Shown: positions 21,798-30,379 of the stretch, in pieces
How the letters are laid out: the number at the start of each line of letters is the position of its first letter
Numbering within the stretch: the first letter of the stretch is position 1
DNA from: an uncultured Prochlorococcus sp.
GTDB lineage: Bacteria; Cyanobacteriota; Cyanobacteriia; PCC-6307; Cyanobiaceae
Assembly: GCA_902564695.1 (NCBI GenBank)
Contig: CACFCB010000013.1
Span: 1 to 38,065 of the forward strand
DNA length: 38,065 nucleotides
Direction of reading: 5' to 3'
Notes under the pieces: model-generated
Database searches by the model: none
What the model saw: the letters and a program-made list of their open reading frames with translations, nothing else
Told to the model about the DNA's origin: nothing
Translations under genes and position numbers: made by a program

Positions 21798-22200
21798 ATG
21801 CACAGGGTAAGAGGTCTCGAGCCTACATGGACATCAGGTTGGGCTCTCAATGAAACAACTAACCTATTACTCAAAAAAGAAATTGACGATTGCATACAGA
21901 GAAACATTCCACACAGAATATTTGTATTAAATTGACTATCTCATGTTGTTCCAGTTGATCATCGAGAAATAGATAACTGGAAAAACTAACTTAATCGTGG
22001 AATTATTCATCATTACAAAGATAAAGGAATGTATTTGATGGGAGGTGTAGACGATATTTGGCAAGACACTATTACAAAGCAACTCATCATTCTAGATTAC
22101 AAATCACAAGATAAAAAACGGAGTTGTAGATAAGAAAGATTATTCAGAAGATCCATATGACAAGGCTTATATAATTCAAATAAAAAAATTTTTCTCAAGA
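21798..22200 (+). pseudogene. PD-(D/E)XK nuclease-like pseudogene
   Basis: Reads in one frame as MHRVRGLEPTWTSGWALNET... with stops at FVLN*, NWKN* and KRSCR*, while protein-like sequence continues across them: GMYLMGGVDDIWQDT, then KQLIILDYKSQDKK, and in another frame VVDKKDYSEDPYDKAYIIQI. 'GVDDIW ... LIILDYKS ... YDKAY-x-x-Q' is the layout of the PD-(D/E)XK / Cas4-like nuclease core (Asp, then D-x-K). Two or three nonsense codons plus a frameshift make it non-functional. The right end is approximate. Confidence 0.65.
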
Positions 22201-22274
22201 CACTTTGCCATTATTTTAAGAACGGTGATAATTAGAAAAGATTCTGACCAAAAAGCATCTAAAGGATTAATTTC

Positions 22275-22913
22275 ATGTGCGGAAGATACCAGCTAATAAC
22301 CAAATATATTAATCTACCTGATCTTTTAAAAAAAGATATGCCAAGAGGGTTGAGTAAAAATTATGAACAACAAGCATTAATAACTCCAGGGTCTCCAATT
22401 CTTGTTCTTAAAAATGAAGGTAAGACGCAAACATCAATTATGATTTGGGGATTTATTTCTGAGTGGAGTAAAAATCCTTTCGACAATACAAGACCAAAAC
22501 CATTTAATGCTAGATCAGAAAATCTAGAAGATAAGAGACTTTTTCGTGCAAGCTGGAGGCACAAGAGATGTTTGATACCCGCAAGTGGATTTATAGAAAA
22601 AGGTCACCTAATAAGTAGAAAAGATTCTCAAACTTTTTGGTTAGGTGGACTTTGGAATAGATGGATGTCTCAAGAAGGAAGTGAATTAGAGAGCTGTTGT
22701 GTTATAACAACCCAATCAAATGATTTAGTCCAACAATTTCATAACCGTATGCCAGTAATTATTTCAAATGGACGTGAAGAAGAATGGATCTCTTCAGTCA
22801 AAGACGCTCAAGATCTAAAAACTTTAAAAATATTAATGAATAAATGGAGCCCGAAAGAATGGAAAGCTGAGCCAATAAACAAACAAAATACCACCCAATT
22901 ATCCTTCCTATAA
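22275..22913 (+). CDS. SRAP domain protein (HMCES/YedK-like)
   Basis: 212 residues, full SRAP domain. Cys2 is the catalytic residue that, after Met removal, forms a thiazolidine DNA-protein crosslink at abasic sites in single-stranded DNA. Also seen: Asn78 in PFNARSE, Glu108 in IPASGFIE, and His156 in FHNRMPVII, the other active-site residues of the family. Thus it should protect abasic sites and be intact. Start fixed by the required MCGRY. Follows the decayed nuclease and is closed by a strong terminator. Confidence 0.95.
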   Translation: MCGRYQLITKYINLPDLLKKDMPRGLSKNYEQQALITPGSPILVLKNEGKTQTSIMIWGFISEWSKNPFDNTRPKPFNARSENLEDKRLFRASWRHKRCLIPASGFIEKGHLISRKDSQTFWLGGLWNRWMSQEGSELESCCVITTQSNDLVQQFHNRMPVIISNGREEEWISSVKDAQDLKTLKILMNKWSPKEWKAEPINKQNTTQLSFL

Positions 22914-22924
22914 AAACCTGACAA

Positions 22925-22950
22925 AAAAAGGGCTTATTTAAGCCCTTAAA
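22925..22950. terminator. Bidirectional terminator after SRAP gene
   Basis: AAGGGCTTA and TAAGCCCTT, 9-bp stem with 2-base loop (likely opened to 4), A-run on the left and TTAAAA on the right. Serves the SRAP gene and possibly the convergent small gene. Confidence 0.75.
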
Positions 22951-22974
22951 ATCAATTACAAATAATTCAACTCA

Positions 22975-23148
22975 TTAATGGTCATGCTTAACTTCTAACG
23001 AAGCGGGGATTTCTTGCACAGTAGACAATTTTTTCAATGATTGAGATCCACAAAGTGCAGATAGAGCAATCACAACCAAAGATGCAGTGCTTAACAATTT
23101 AAGCACTATCGGAAGATGTGAATTAATTCTTTCTCTAAGAGTAGTCAT
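22975..23148 (-). CDS. 57-residue signal-anchored protein with His end
   Basis: A polar start (MTTLRERINSHLP), hydrophobic segment (IVLKLLSTASLVVIALSALC), then QEIPASLEVKHDH. Could be a short exported protein, the Cys lying at the end of the hydrophobic part (SALCGS), which also resembles a lipobox. Unknown function. Confidence 0.5.
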   Translation of the reverse strand: MTTLRERINSHLPIVLKLLSTASLVVIALSALCGSQSLKKLSTVQEIPASLEVKHDH

Positions 23149-23514
23149 TTGGGAAGTTAATTAACACTTAATTCAAACAAAAAGATTAAGCACCGTCCAT
23201 AGTTTAAGTTATGGAATTAAAAACCTAAAAAAATTTACCATAATCAAATTTAGTCCTTCTGTTACGAGTCATTTACTTGCATTAAATTCTTTAACCAAAG
23301 CCAAGGGACTCAAACTCTTATTAATTTCTAATTATGAGTTAATAATTATACAAGTCATATAATAAGTTTTGAATGTATAACTATAAAAAAACATATAAAT
23401 TAAGAATTCCAGAAAGAAAGTAAATCAAAACTTCATTGGACAGAATAATTAATAAAGACAAAACTACTAAGCATCAAAAATCTGTTTAAAATCATGCAAA
23501 TCAACTAAAGTAAC
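23149..23514. other. AT-rich spacer, no gene seen
   Basis: 366 bases of AT-rich sequence. Both strands are closed by stops every few codons; no strong hairpin or repeat was noticed. Confidence 0.4.
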
Positions 23515-24024
23515 ATGGACAAAAATAAAATTGAACTTCCTTCTCTAGTAAAACTTATTGAATTTGAGAAAAAAGCAAGAGTAGAAGGGAGTGGAATTGA
23601 ATTTGACTCTCTTTTAGGACTATGGAAATTTCATTCAGTTTGGAAGCAGGGATCTGATAAAGGAGACTCGATTTCAAGCACCTTGCTACAGATTCTTTCA
23701 GCCAGCCTAGAATTGAAAAAGAATTCAGAGAATCCGAAAGAGAAAAAATTTACTATCGCCAACTCAATTAAATTTGGATTGCTAACTTTGAGATTTAGTG
23801 GATCAGCAAACTTAGAAAGGAAACAGCCTTTATTACCTTTTTCTTTTGACTGCATCCAAATAAAATTAGCTTCATTGACTGTTTTAAAGAGATCTCTTCC
23901 ATCACCCAATCAAAAGAACAGACCTTTTTTTGCACTAATAGCGATCGATTCCAATGGGAAATGGCTATCAGCAAGGGGAAAGGGTGGAGGGCTTGCCCTA
24001 TGGGTAAAGGATAAATATAAGTAG
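23515..24024 (+). CDS. Conserved cyanobacterial protein, lipocalin/fibrillin-like
   Basis: 169 residues. Seen: EFDSLLGLWKFHSVWKQGSD (a 'lipid-pocket' start like GxW in lipocalin/PAP folds), LLQILSASLELKK, SIKFGLLTLRFSGSANLERK, QPLLPFSFDCIQIKLA, and GKWLSARGKGGGLALWVK at the end. This looks like a single-domain beta-barrel protein of the type conserved in cyanobacteria and plastids, distantly PAP/fibrillin-like. I know no proven function. Length and frame are intact. Confidence 0.6.
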   Translation: MDKNKIELPSLVKLIEFEKKARVEGSGIEFDSLLGLWKFHSVWKQGSDKGDSISSTLLQILSASLELKKNSENPKEKKFTIANSIKFGLLTLRFSGSANLERKQPLLPFSFDCIQIKLASLTVLKRSLPSPNQKNRPFFALIAIDSNGKWLSARGKGGGLALWVKDKYK

Positions 24025-24257
24025 GCGAAGTTATATGTAATACTTACAAAAAATTTTTTTACTTGAATCATCACCGCTTTTTACGGAATTAACATTAAAT
24101 CTATATAGGTAAATAATCTGCAAAACAATTAATTAAACAGTTGGGTTTTCACCCTAGGATGTAAAGTTATTCGTTAATTTTATTTTTGTACTCACACAAC
24201 TAAGATCATTTTATAAACAATTAATAGTCTTTACATTACAAATAAATTAAAAAGTTG

Positions 24258-24401
24258 CTATGCAACAACTTTATTCCTTAAAGAAATTCTATCAATAGAG
24301 TTCGGATGCTCACGAACAAATTTATTGAACTCAATTGCAAGCTGCCGAGCTATAAAAGCATCAATAGCATAAAAGCCTAACTCATGTATGTTGTTAGCCA
24401 T
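24258..24401 (-). CDS. 47-residue hypothetical protein
   Basis: A soluble, helical, slightly basic mini-protein (ELGFYAIDAFIARQLAIEFN then KFVREHPNSIDRISLRNKVV). Ends inside a GTTGC/GCAAC hairpin. No domain recognised, though composition is convincingly protein-like. Confidence 0.5.
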   Translation of the reverse strand: MANNIHELGFYAIDAFIARQLAIEFNKFVREHPNSIDRISLRNKVVA

Positions 24402-24897
24402 ATCTCGGAATATTACAGAATATTTTTTCATGAAGTAATTGGTCTTGAGCCCATTATGAAGTTGTTTTTAAGATATTTTAGAAATAAAGAAATAGTAATG
24501 AATAACTTCTACCTAACACGTTTGGGATAGAAAAAGAATCAAAGATCAGTTAATGAATTCAACCCATTTGATTACAGTTCATTGTCCAAGATAAATTTTT
24601 GATTATTAGAAGTACTAATAAATAAAAAGTAAATTAAGTTTTTACAAATAAAATGTGAATTAAAAGTCTTAAAAATCTCGGGTTCTTTAGATATATATTA
24701 AGAGAAAAAACAATACGGTGAATATTTTTAATTTATTTATTTGGTATTTTTCCATACATATAATCACTGATAAAAAATTAACTTTAAAAAAATAATTATT
24801 GAATTTAATTAAAGTAATGACTTTAGATATTTAAAAGAGATTGTAAAGGCTAAGAGCTAGGGAATTTATGGGGACTAAAGCATACTGATTACTAACT
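24402..24897. other. Long AT-rich spacer, no gene seen
   Basis: Nearly 500 bases, extremely AT-rich, with no frame above about 25 codons that looks like protein and no clear hairpin. Nothing specific supported. Confidence 0.4.
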
Positions 24898-25023
24898 ATG
24901 TTTAAATTCAGCAAATTTAAGTTTATTCAACTACTTATATTGTGGAATCTTCCTGTTATGATTTTTTATTGGTATACTAATACGCATAGAAATTACAAAT
25001 TCAAAATATTAAAAAGAAATTAG
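24898..25023 (+). CDS. 41-residue basic membrane peptide
   Basis: MFKFSKFKFIQLLILWNLPV followed by MIFYWYTNTHRNYKFKILKR: one aromatic hydrophobic segment flanked by basic ends. Unknown function. Confidence 0.4.
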   Translation: MFKFSKFKFIQLLILWNLPVMIFYWYTNTHRNYKFKILKRN

Positions 25024-25179
25024 TAGTCAGGGAATCAACAAATTTTTCACTCTATGAAATCCATAAATAATATAACTAAGCTACAAATTTTATATATAAA
25101 TACTTATAAACATTATTGGCGTGGAAATTAAACAATTTATAAAAAGTCGGATTAATTAAAAGGAGGGTAAGACAATTTA

Positions 25180-25497
25180 TTAAGCGGCTTTAAACTGCTC
25201 ACCTCTATTGTCAGTCCAAGTCCAAGCAGACTTTTCCATTGTAGACATATCAACTCTGTGACTCGCCATCCAGTCTTGATTGAACTCTATAAATTTTTCA
25301 ATATTCCCCTCTGGGTGCTGATGGATAACAATGATTTTTTGAGGGTCATCATCACTACAACCTCTATATAAAGGTTGAATATTAAACTCTTTGTGCCTTC
25401 TAGTAGCTTCTTTACTGTCGAAAATTGCAGCCCACTCATCAAAAGTGCTTTTTACCTTAAAGGTAAAAACTGAAGTAACAATAGAAGACATTGACAT
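25180..25497 (-). CDS. DUF3764-like protein
   Basis: 105 residues with a ferredoxin-like alpha+beta pattern: VFTFKVKSTFDEWAAIFDSK, EFNIQPLYRGCSDDDPQKII, VIHQHPEGNIEKFIEFNQDW, and TMEKSAWTW. The order 'TFDEWAAIFDS - PLYRG - DP-x-K-x-x-x-x-x-Q-x-PEG' fits the DUF3764 family of cyanobacteria, with no known function. A 7-bp inverted repeat lies about 35 bases upstream of its start and could be its operator. Confidence 0.75.
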   Translation of the reverse strand: MSMSSIVTSVFTFKVKSTFDEWAAIFDSKEATRRHKEFNIQPLYRGCSDDDPQKIIVIHQHPEGNIEKFIEFNQDWMASHRVDMSTMEKSAWTWTDNRGEQFKAA

Positions 25498-25531
25498 TTT
25501 TTAATATGTGCAAACGATACCTAAACCAAAC

Positions 25532-25550
25532 ACAACTGCCTAACAGTTGT
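25532..25550. promoter_or_regulatory. Inverted repeat upstream of the DUF3764-like gene
   Basis: ACAACTG-CCTAA-CAGTTGT is a perfect 7-bp inverted repeat. Its place just before a start codon makes an operator or a leader hairpin plausible. Confidence 0.35.
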
Positions 25551-25935
25551 TGTAAAAACTAGACAAACAAGAAAGACTTTCTGCTAGTGATAGCCGATTA
25601 TGATACCAAGAAAAAAAACCTTTTCTATGTACAAACACTAATAGTACATTAAAAGATAAGCCTAAGATAAAATGAAAAATTAATGCCGATTATAAAGCGC
25701 AATCTGAAATCTATTGGCATAAAAGAGATTATAGTGGATTAGATTTAGCTACTCACGCTTTGCTCACAGTGGTATCACAGGGAGCAAGATATCATCTAAA
25801 CCATATGCTCACAGCTTGCTCACTCAAGTAAAATATAGTAAATCTATTGATATGACTGAAATTAGTATATTATGTGCGCACTAATAAGTAAAACTACCCT
25901 TAACGACAAACTAAAATGATATTCGCTTTACTCAG
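25551..25935. other. Spacer with an unstarted open stretch
   Basis: No ATG-started gene. One plus-strand frame from about 25675 is open for about 50 codons (KAQSEIYWHKRDYSGLDLAT, ... VVSQGARYHLNHMLTACSLK) but follows a stop with only an ATT as possible start. GCTCAC occurs three times within 60 bases. It may be a gene remnant. Confidence 0.3.
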
Positions 25936-26853
25936 TTGGAAATAATCTTTCTATTATCTGAATTGATACCATGTCTTTTAATAGGCTATTTACTCGGACG
26001 ATTTAAAGAAAATTTTGCCCAAACGATTTCTCGCCCTCTAATTAGCTATGGAATTCCTATCAGTTTGATGGGGATATTACTTAAGTCTGGACTAGAATTT
26101 CCATTAATAAAATCTGCTGCATTAGCATTGATAGCTATTAGCTTATTAATGACTATATTAATTCGACTTCCCTATATAAAAAACTATATACCAAACAAAA
26201 CTCTTCAATTAGGTAGCGCATTTGGCAATACAGGTTATTTCGGGATCCCAGTTTCATTAGCACTTCTTCCAAATGATGCTTTGATTTACAGCATAGGTTT
26301 TGACCTTGGTGCGACATTAGTTATTTGGAGTCTTGGGCCGATACTCTTAACGTATCCTTCAAAAGTATTAAGTTCTAATACATATTGGAAAAATTTCATA
26401 AAAGCAATATTTAGCAGCCCAGCATTTAAAGGATTAATTTGCGCGTTAATTATTCAGTCATGTCCATGGGATGAACAAATAACAGCTTTACTATGGATCC
26501 CTTCACGAGTTGTAATTGTTTTAGCACTAGTAATTGTCGGAATGAGACTAAGTTGGCTAAGAAAAACCAATTTTTCAAGAATAAAAATTCAAATAATATC
26601 CATAAAAAATGCATTAATTATGAAACTATTTGGACTACCGGCAATTATGTTGATCATTGCCTCGGCAATCAGATTACCGAGCATCATGCGAGAGGCCTTA
26701 GTACTTCAATCAGCTGCACCCACAGCACTATCAGTCTTACTAATATCCCAAGCAGTTTCTAGAGATGAGGAGGAAGCCACATGTCTTGTAGTCTTTAGTA
26801 CTATCTTTGCACTCATATCAATCCCCGTATGGTTGATGATTTTAAGATTGTAA
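25936..26853 (+). CDS. AEC family permease (auxin efflux carrier-like)
   Basis: 305 residues, about ten hydrophobic segments in two five-helix halves. Seen: LIPCLLIGYLLGRFKE at the start, then FGNTGYFGIPVSLALLPNDA at about residues 95-115, the conserved N-x-x-x-x-G-x-P crossover of this family, and in the second half LVLQSAAPTALSVLLISQAV. Bacterial AEC proteins export or import small organic acids such as malate or amino acids; the substrate here is unknown. The start is TTG at 25936: the only ATG before it (25917) is in another frame. Confidence 0.85.
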   Translation: MEIIFLLSELIPCLLIGYLLGRFKENFAQTISRPLISYGIPISLMGILLKSGLEFPLIKSAALALIAISLLMTILIRLPYIKNYIPNKTLQLGSAFGNTGYFGIPVSLALLPNDALIYSIGFDLGATLVIWSLGPILLTYPSKVLSSNTYWKNFIKAIFSSPAFKGLICALIIQSCPWDEQITALLWIPSRVVIVLALVIVGMRLSWLRKTNFSRIKIQIISIKNALIMKLFGLPAIMLIIASAIRLPSIMREALVLQSAAPTALSVLLISQAVSRDEEEATCLVVFSTIFALISIPVWLMILRL

Positions 26854-26916
26854 AAAGTTAACAACTATCGCCTTTTAACTCAGTTTGTCTAAGTTATAAG
26901 AAATACAATTTTTTTA

Positions 26917-27117
26917 ATGAGCTCAGCTACACCGACAAAAGCGACAGCAAAGAAAACAACGGCTGTAAAAACATCAGCAATAAAATCTCAATCAATTTAT
27001 GCATCAACTCAATCAAGATATGCCAGTTCAAAGCTCATTCAAAACCTTGGTTCATCAAATGATGGGATTAAATTCAATTTTTCAAGTGCATTAAGAACTG
27101 TATTTGGAAGAGACTAA
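26917..27117 (+). CDS. 66-residue basic Thr/Ala/Lys-rich protein
   Basis: The N-terminal half is low complexity (MSSATPTKATAKKTTAVKTS), then Ser/Tyr-rich (QSIYASTQSRYASSKL) and FNFSSALRTVFGRD at the end. It faintly resembles the tail of the histone-like proteins but has none of their domain. Probably nucleic-acid or membrane-surface binding; unknown. Confidence 0.5.
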   Translation: MSSATPTKATAKKTTAVKTSAIKSQSIYASTQSRYASSKLIQNLGSSNDGIKFNFSSALRTVFGRD

Positions 27118-27123
27118 AAGAAT

Positions 27124-27219
27124 ATGGACCTTTTAAAAACACTTTTTACAGTTGTCATATGTCTTGGTATTGGATGGGCAATTTCTAAAGGGATTATGTT
27201 TGGCTTGACTCATATCTAA
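27124..27219 (+). CDS. 31-residue single-helix membrane peptide
   Basis: MDLLKTLFTVVICLGIGWAI followed by a short end. Six bases after the previous stop, so perhaps co-translated. One-helix peptide of unknown role. Confidence 0.45.
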   Translation: MDLLKTLFTVVICLGIGWAISKGIMFGLTHI

Positions 27220-27231
27220 CATGCCTGAAGA

Positions 27232-27285
27232 CTTGCATCCAAGCTAATGAGGAAATTGCATTAACATACAATGCATGGATGCAAG
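27232..27285. repeat. Nested inverted repeat
   Basis: CTTGCATCCA (27232-27241) and TGGATGCAAG (27276-27285) pair perfectly over 10 bp; directly inside, TGCATT (27257-27262) and AATGCA (27270-27275) make a second stem. Partly overlapping is a frame that is open up to a stop at 27372-27374 (ANEEIALTYNAWMQVK...) but lacks a proper start. Could be a regulatory RNA hairpin. Confidence 0.5.
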
Positions 27286-27386
27286 TCAAGGTTACATACA
27301 AAAAAATAAAAGAACAAACAACTACAACTGAAAAATATATTTCAAATATGTTTAACGAAATACCTGATCAATAAAAAACAAATTAA

Positions 27387-27575
27387 TTGATCAAATTGGC
27401 TGCCAAACGAATAACACCAAGCTATTGCAGAAATGAGTATAGAATTATTTCTGATGAGATAGCTGAGTTACAAGAAGCTTTAAACTATAATAATACATTT
27501 ATAGTTGAGATAGTGAATAAAGTAGTATCTGAATATAAAACAAATCAAATCATCATTAGAGGAAATAAGGGATAA
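27387..27575 (+). CDS. 62-residue soluble protein
   Basis: TTG start. A Lys/Arg-rich N terminus, then an acidic-basic helix (EYRIISDEIAELQEALNYNN), and FIVEIVNKVVSEYKTNQIII. Its stop codon abuts the start of the next gene, so translation is likely coupled. Unknown function. Confidence 0.45.
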   Translation: MIKLAAKRITPSYCRNEYRIISDEIAELQEALNYNNTFIVEIVNKVVSEYKTNQIIIRGNKG

Positions 27576-27695
27576 ATGGAATTTATGCAATCACATGATT
27601 TAAACCAACTGGGTCTTTGGACACCACTTATTGGAGGTATTCTTATTTACATTGGCTTAAATCTAAAAATCACTGAAGTTGATCCTAATGAGTAG
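27576..27695 (+). CDS. 39-residue single-helix membrane protein
   Basis: Begins on the base after the preceding stop. A polar start, a helix (LWTPLIGGILIYIGLNLKI) and an acidic tail (EVDPNE). Sized like photosynthetic small subunits, but not one I recognise. Confidence 0.5.
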   Translation: MEFMQSHDLNQLGLWTPLIGGILIYIGLNLKITEVDPNE

Positions 27696-27756
27696 TAAAA
27701 ACATGAGAAATAAATATAACGATATGAATAGTTTCTATTTATGAACTGTAACTTGA

Positions 27757-27948
27757 ATGAAACAAGGAACTTTTGAACTAATTGTTTTTGCTCTGATTTT
27801 TTTTAGTCTTCAATTTTGGTGGATAAGAATGACCATCAAAAATGGTCGAAATGTAGAAGTAGATAAATGGGGTATAAAAACAACCTCCAAAAAACTAAAT
27901 GAATTAGATAAAGCTAAGCAAGATTTAGAAAAACTTTTTCGATCTTAA
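27757..27948 (+). CDS. 63-residue membrane-anchored coiled coil
   Basis: An N-terminal helix (FELIVFALIFFSLQFWWIRM), then a charged segment (TIKNGRNVEVDKWGIKTTSK) and a coiled coil (KLNELDKAKQDLEKLF). Architecture like 17510-17707. Unknown function. Confidence 0.55.
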   Translation: MKQGTFELIVFALIFFSLQFWWIRMTIKNGRNVEVDKWGIKTTSKKLNELDKAKQDLEKLFRS

Positions 27949-27977
27949 TTTTTAATATCATTAAAGCTATTCAACTA

Positions 27978-28279
27978 ATGAACTATCAAATTTTGCTTGA
28001 AAGCTACGCAACTAGTGAAGGTATTGGTAAAGACCATTATCATTACTAGATTTAGAACTTAATTCTCAACTGGAATCTATTAAAATTTAAGGCACTCAAG
28101 GTCGCATCGAAAAAGCTCCAAAACACATTTGAGGAGCTGCTAAAGTGTGCGAAGGTAGTTGTTGGATCAAATGCTTTGCCTCAATATTAGATAAGATCAA
28201 TCCACTTTCTCTAGTTAAGAAATCAAGAGAAGCAAAAGTTATTGATGCACTTCTAGATAACAATTATTTAATGAATTAA
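27978..28279 (+). pseudogene. Broken third member of the 93-98 aa helical family
   Basis: The start MNYQILLESYATSEGIGKDH keeps the conserved Tyr10, then a frame shift moves into LDLELNSQLESIKI, which meets TAA and, after EKAPKHI, a TGA. The same frame runs on as VCEGSCWIKCFASILDKINP and KVIDALLDNNY. APKHI and ASILD-x-I-x-P match the intact genes at 16460 and 19547. One shift and two stops show that it is dead. Confidence 0.7.
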
Positions 28280-28338
28280 ACTAGTAAATGAAATTCTTAA
28301 TCCACTATTAACAGTCAAATTATTATCAAACATATCTA

Positions 28339-28551
28339 ATGAAAAATAGTGAAAGTCGTGAAGAGAGGAAAAAACGTTTAAAGAGTCTTTCAAGTGAAGA
28401 AAGAAAAATATTAATTAGAAAGAAATTAAAGCAACAAGGTCTAAAAGAGGGAAGCGGTGTAAGAGAAAAGGATCAATCTTCTTATGACAAAAACGAAATA
28501 ATTGATTTAATTCTATTAACGAGATGTTTTCACATAGATAAATTTCAGTAA
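28339..28551 (+). CDS. 70-residue highly charged protein
   Basis: Mostly Lys, Arg, Glu and Ser (SREERKKRLKSLSSEERKIL), with a hydrophobic end (IIDLILLTRCFHIDKFQ). Helical; perhaps RNA- or ribosome-associated. No domain recognised. Confidence 0.45.
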   Translation: MKNSESREERKKRLKSLSSEERKILIRKKLKQQGLKEGSGVREKDQSSYDKNEIIDLILLTRCFHIDKFQ

Positions 28552-28587
28552 ATCATCAATGAAAAATCTGTTTTACGCAATCAATGC

Positions 28588-28806
28588 ATGCAAAATGGGT
28601 ATATGAATAAACCTATAAAAAAAAATAAAATCACCTTTGCAAGATTTGCCGTTCGAACTCTTGCTATTTCTGCAAGCACCCTAGCGATATTTGACCTTCT
28701 AAAAGGAGAATATCAAACTGGTGTGCTTTTAGCACTTGGATGGTTAACTATCGTGATTGGAGAGAAAAGGATGTTAAATGGAGAAAAGACAAATGATGAA
28801 ATCTAA
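28588..28806 (+). CDS. 72-residue two-helix membrane protein
   Basis: A basic N terminus (a second Met at residue 6 may be the start), ARFAVRTLAISASTLAIFDL, then GVLLALGWLTIVIGEKRM and a polar tail. Unknown function. Confidence 0.5.
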   Translation: MQNGYMNKPIKKNKITFARFAVRTLAISASTLAIFDLLKGEYQTGVLLALGWLTIVIGEKRMLNGEKTNDEI

Positions 28807-28944
28807 GAGAAATTGCCAACTGTTAACTATCAATAAATACATGTATTAAATTAATACAGTTTTTATTCCGTATGCCACCATGAAAAAGGTAAAAGTATAA
28901 AAGTCTTTCAATATTGAAGCATTTTATTCCAACCAATAAGTTCT

Positions 28945-29205
28945 ATGAGTGAGACAAAAAAAAATAAGAACTTCAATTTAACAAAAATGAAGTTCAAGTT
29001 TGATGATCTATTTAATGGAATAGCTTTGCTGTTGTGTGCATTTTTATGTGCGTTCAGCCTTGCACTTATAGCAATAAGATTAGGGCCAATAGCTAAATGG
29101 GCTAATTATCAGACTATTTGCGTTGAACAAGAAAGTTTAAAATCCCCAATAGAATGGTCGGTACGTAAATGCAATGGAAGGTCAAAAGTTTATCAAGTGA
29201 AATGA
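28945..29205 (+). CDS. 86-residue membrane-anchored protein with Cys pair
   Basis: A basic start, a helix with GIALLLCAFLCAFSLALIAI, and a soluble domain with TICVEQESLKSPIEWSVRKC, two Cys 18 apart, likely outside the cytoplasm. Resembles 3235-3504 in general layout only. Confidence 0.55.
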   Translation: MSETKKNKNFNLTKMKFKFDDLFNGIALLLCAFLCAFSLALIAIRLGPIAKWANYQTICVEQESLKSPIEWSVRKCNGRSKVYQVK

Positions 29206-29272
29206 GCTCCTCTCAATTCAGATCTTCACGTTTTTCAGAAGAAGCAATTAAATCATATTAATTATTTTTAAA

Positions 29273-29887
29273 TTAGAACCAAAACAAAATAAATCCTGCG
29301 AAAAGTCCTGACATATGACCTAAAAGACTAATGCCAGGAAGGAATGACCAAATAATTCCAATGCCTGTGAGTAAAGAAATAGATTTAAGTAATTTTGGAT
29401 CTTTCTTCAACTCACAACCAATATAAAAAAATTTTTTCTTTCCATAAATTGTAGTCATTAGAATAAATGCGTCGATACCAAATAAAACGCCACTAAAGCC
29501 AATTGCTAGCGACATAGGATTTCTATAAACCAAAATATCAACACACCAACAAATAATCGCTTGGAGAGGCATTATTAAAGAAATAAAAGCTAGAAAGAAA
29601 TAGTCACTTTTAAGGCATAGAGTTTTAAGAAAATATCTAGCTACAATGATTCCTGAGATATTTGCCAATAAATGATTAAAATCACCATGAAAAAAATGGG
29701 ACGTAATAATCCTATATGGCTCATAAAACAAACGTCCAGACCAATAAGCAATGGAAGTCTTATCTATTATTCCTAAGAAATCTGATGCAAAGAAGCAAAT
29801 AAGGCAAACCAAGAAAGGCGCAAAATATTGCCAATCATCTTTTGAAACTTTCTCAAGCATACGTAAAAATATTTCCAATAATTTCAA
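29273..29887 (-). CDS. Rhomboid family intramembrane serine protease
   Basis: 204 residues, six hydrophobic segments. Seen: HFFHGDFNHLLANISG (residues 64-79, the family's H-x-x-x-x-H-x-x-x-N), GFSGVLFG with catalytic Ser132, and GHMSGLFAGF with catalytic His191. Thus a complete rhomboid dyad. These proteases cut transmembrane segments of substrates inside the membrane. Given so many single-helix mini-proteins around it, substrates could be local, but that is speculation. Convergent with the small gene before it. Confidence 0.9.
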   Translation of the reverse strand: MKLLEIFLRMLEKVSKDDWQYFAPFLVCLICFFASDFLGIIDKTSIAYWSGRLFYEPYRIITSHFFHGDFNHLLANISGIIVARYFLKTLCLKSDYFFLAFISLIMPLQAIICWCVDILVYRNPMSLAIGFSGVLFGIDAFILMTTIYGKKKFFYIGCELKKDPKLLKSISLLTGIGIIWSFLPGISLLGHMSGLFAGFILFWF

Positions 29888-30031
29888 TCGTACTTGCTGA
29901 CTTCGATCAATACAAAACCGATATGGTTAATTATTTGACTATGTGATTAAGTTAAAATATTGACCTATCAAGAACTACACCCATAAAAAATGTTCTAAAA
30001 GCTTAAGGTGAAAAAGCTTTTTTTAATTTAA

Positions 30032-30358
30032 ATGAAGATGGATTTAAAAAAGATACTAAATCTAAATAGTTATGAATGGTGGAGATACCACCGAAGGTTT
30101 GTAACCCTTGGATTATTTCTGGCATTTTTTGCTGGCTATCTCAGAGGTCCTTCAGCGAAAGATTTCAAAGTTAATGATATTTGCGGACGTCTTAGCGCTG
30201 ATTTAATTACAGGAAAAGAAGCGGCAAGAGAATTAAAATTAGGTAAAAAAAGAATCGATGGGCTAGGAGGAGAGAAAGCTGATATAACGAATCACTATTA
30301 CCATGCAAAGTACTACTGCCAAGGCTACACAAAAGGCAGTGTGGGATTGGGATACTAA
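30032..30358 (+). CDS. 108-residue membrane-anchored protein
   Basis: NSYEWWRYHRRFVTLGLFLA begins a single helix (about residues 22-38), followed by a soluble basic part with DICGRLSADLITGKEAAREL and the Tyr/His-rich NHYYHAKYYCQGYTKGS. Two Cys might pair. 'GKEAARELKLGKKRI' looks like a helix-turn-helix-style helix but with no clear match. Unknown function. Confidence 0.55.
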   Translation: MKMDLKKILNLNSYEWWRYHRRFVTLGLFLAFFAGYLRGPSAKDFKVNDICGRLSADLITGKEAARELKLGKKRIDGLGGEKADITNHYYHAKYYCQGYTKGSVGLGY

Positions 30359-30379
30359 CTCGTTGGATTCAATTAAATA

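Noticed and set aside
23897-23911. Further copy of the 16-mer (CCATCACCCA) inside the gene at 23515-24024
   Set aside because: Only about ten bases match and it is within a coding sequence, so chance is likely.
26493-26762. 89-codon plus-strand frame inside the AEC permease
   Set aside because: It is an alternative frame of an intact conserved gene with Cys/Asn/Thr-rich shadow composition.
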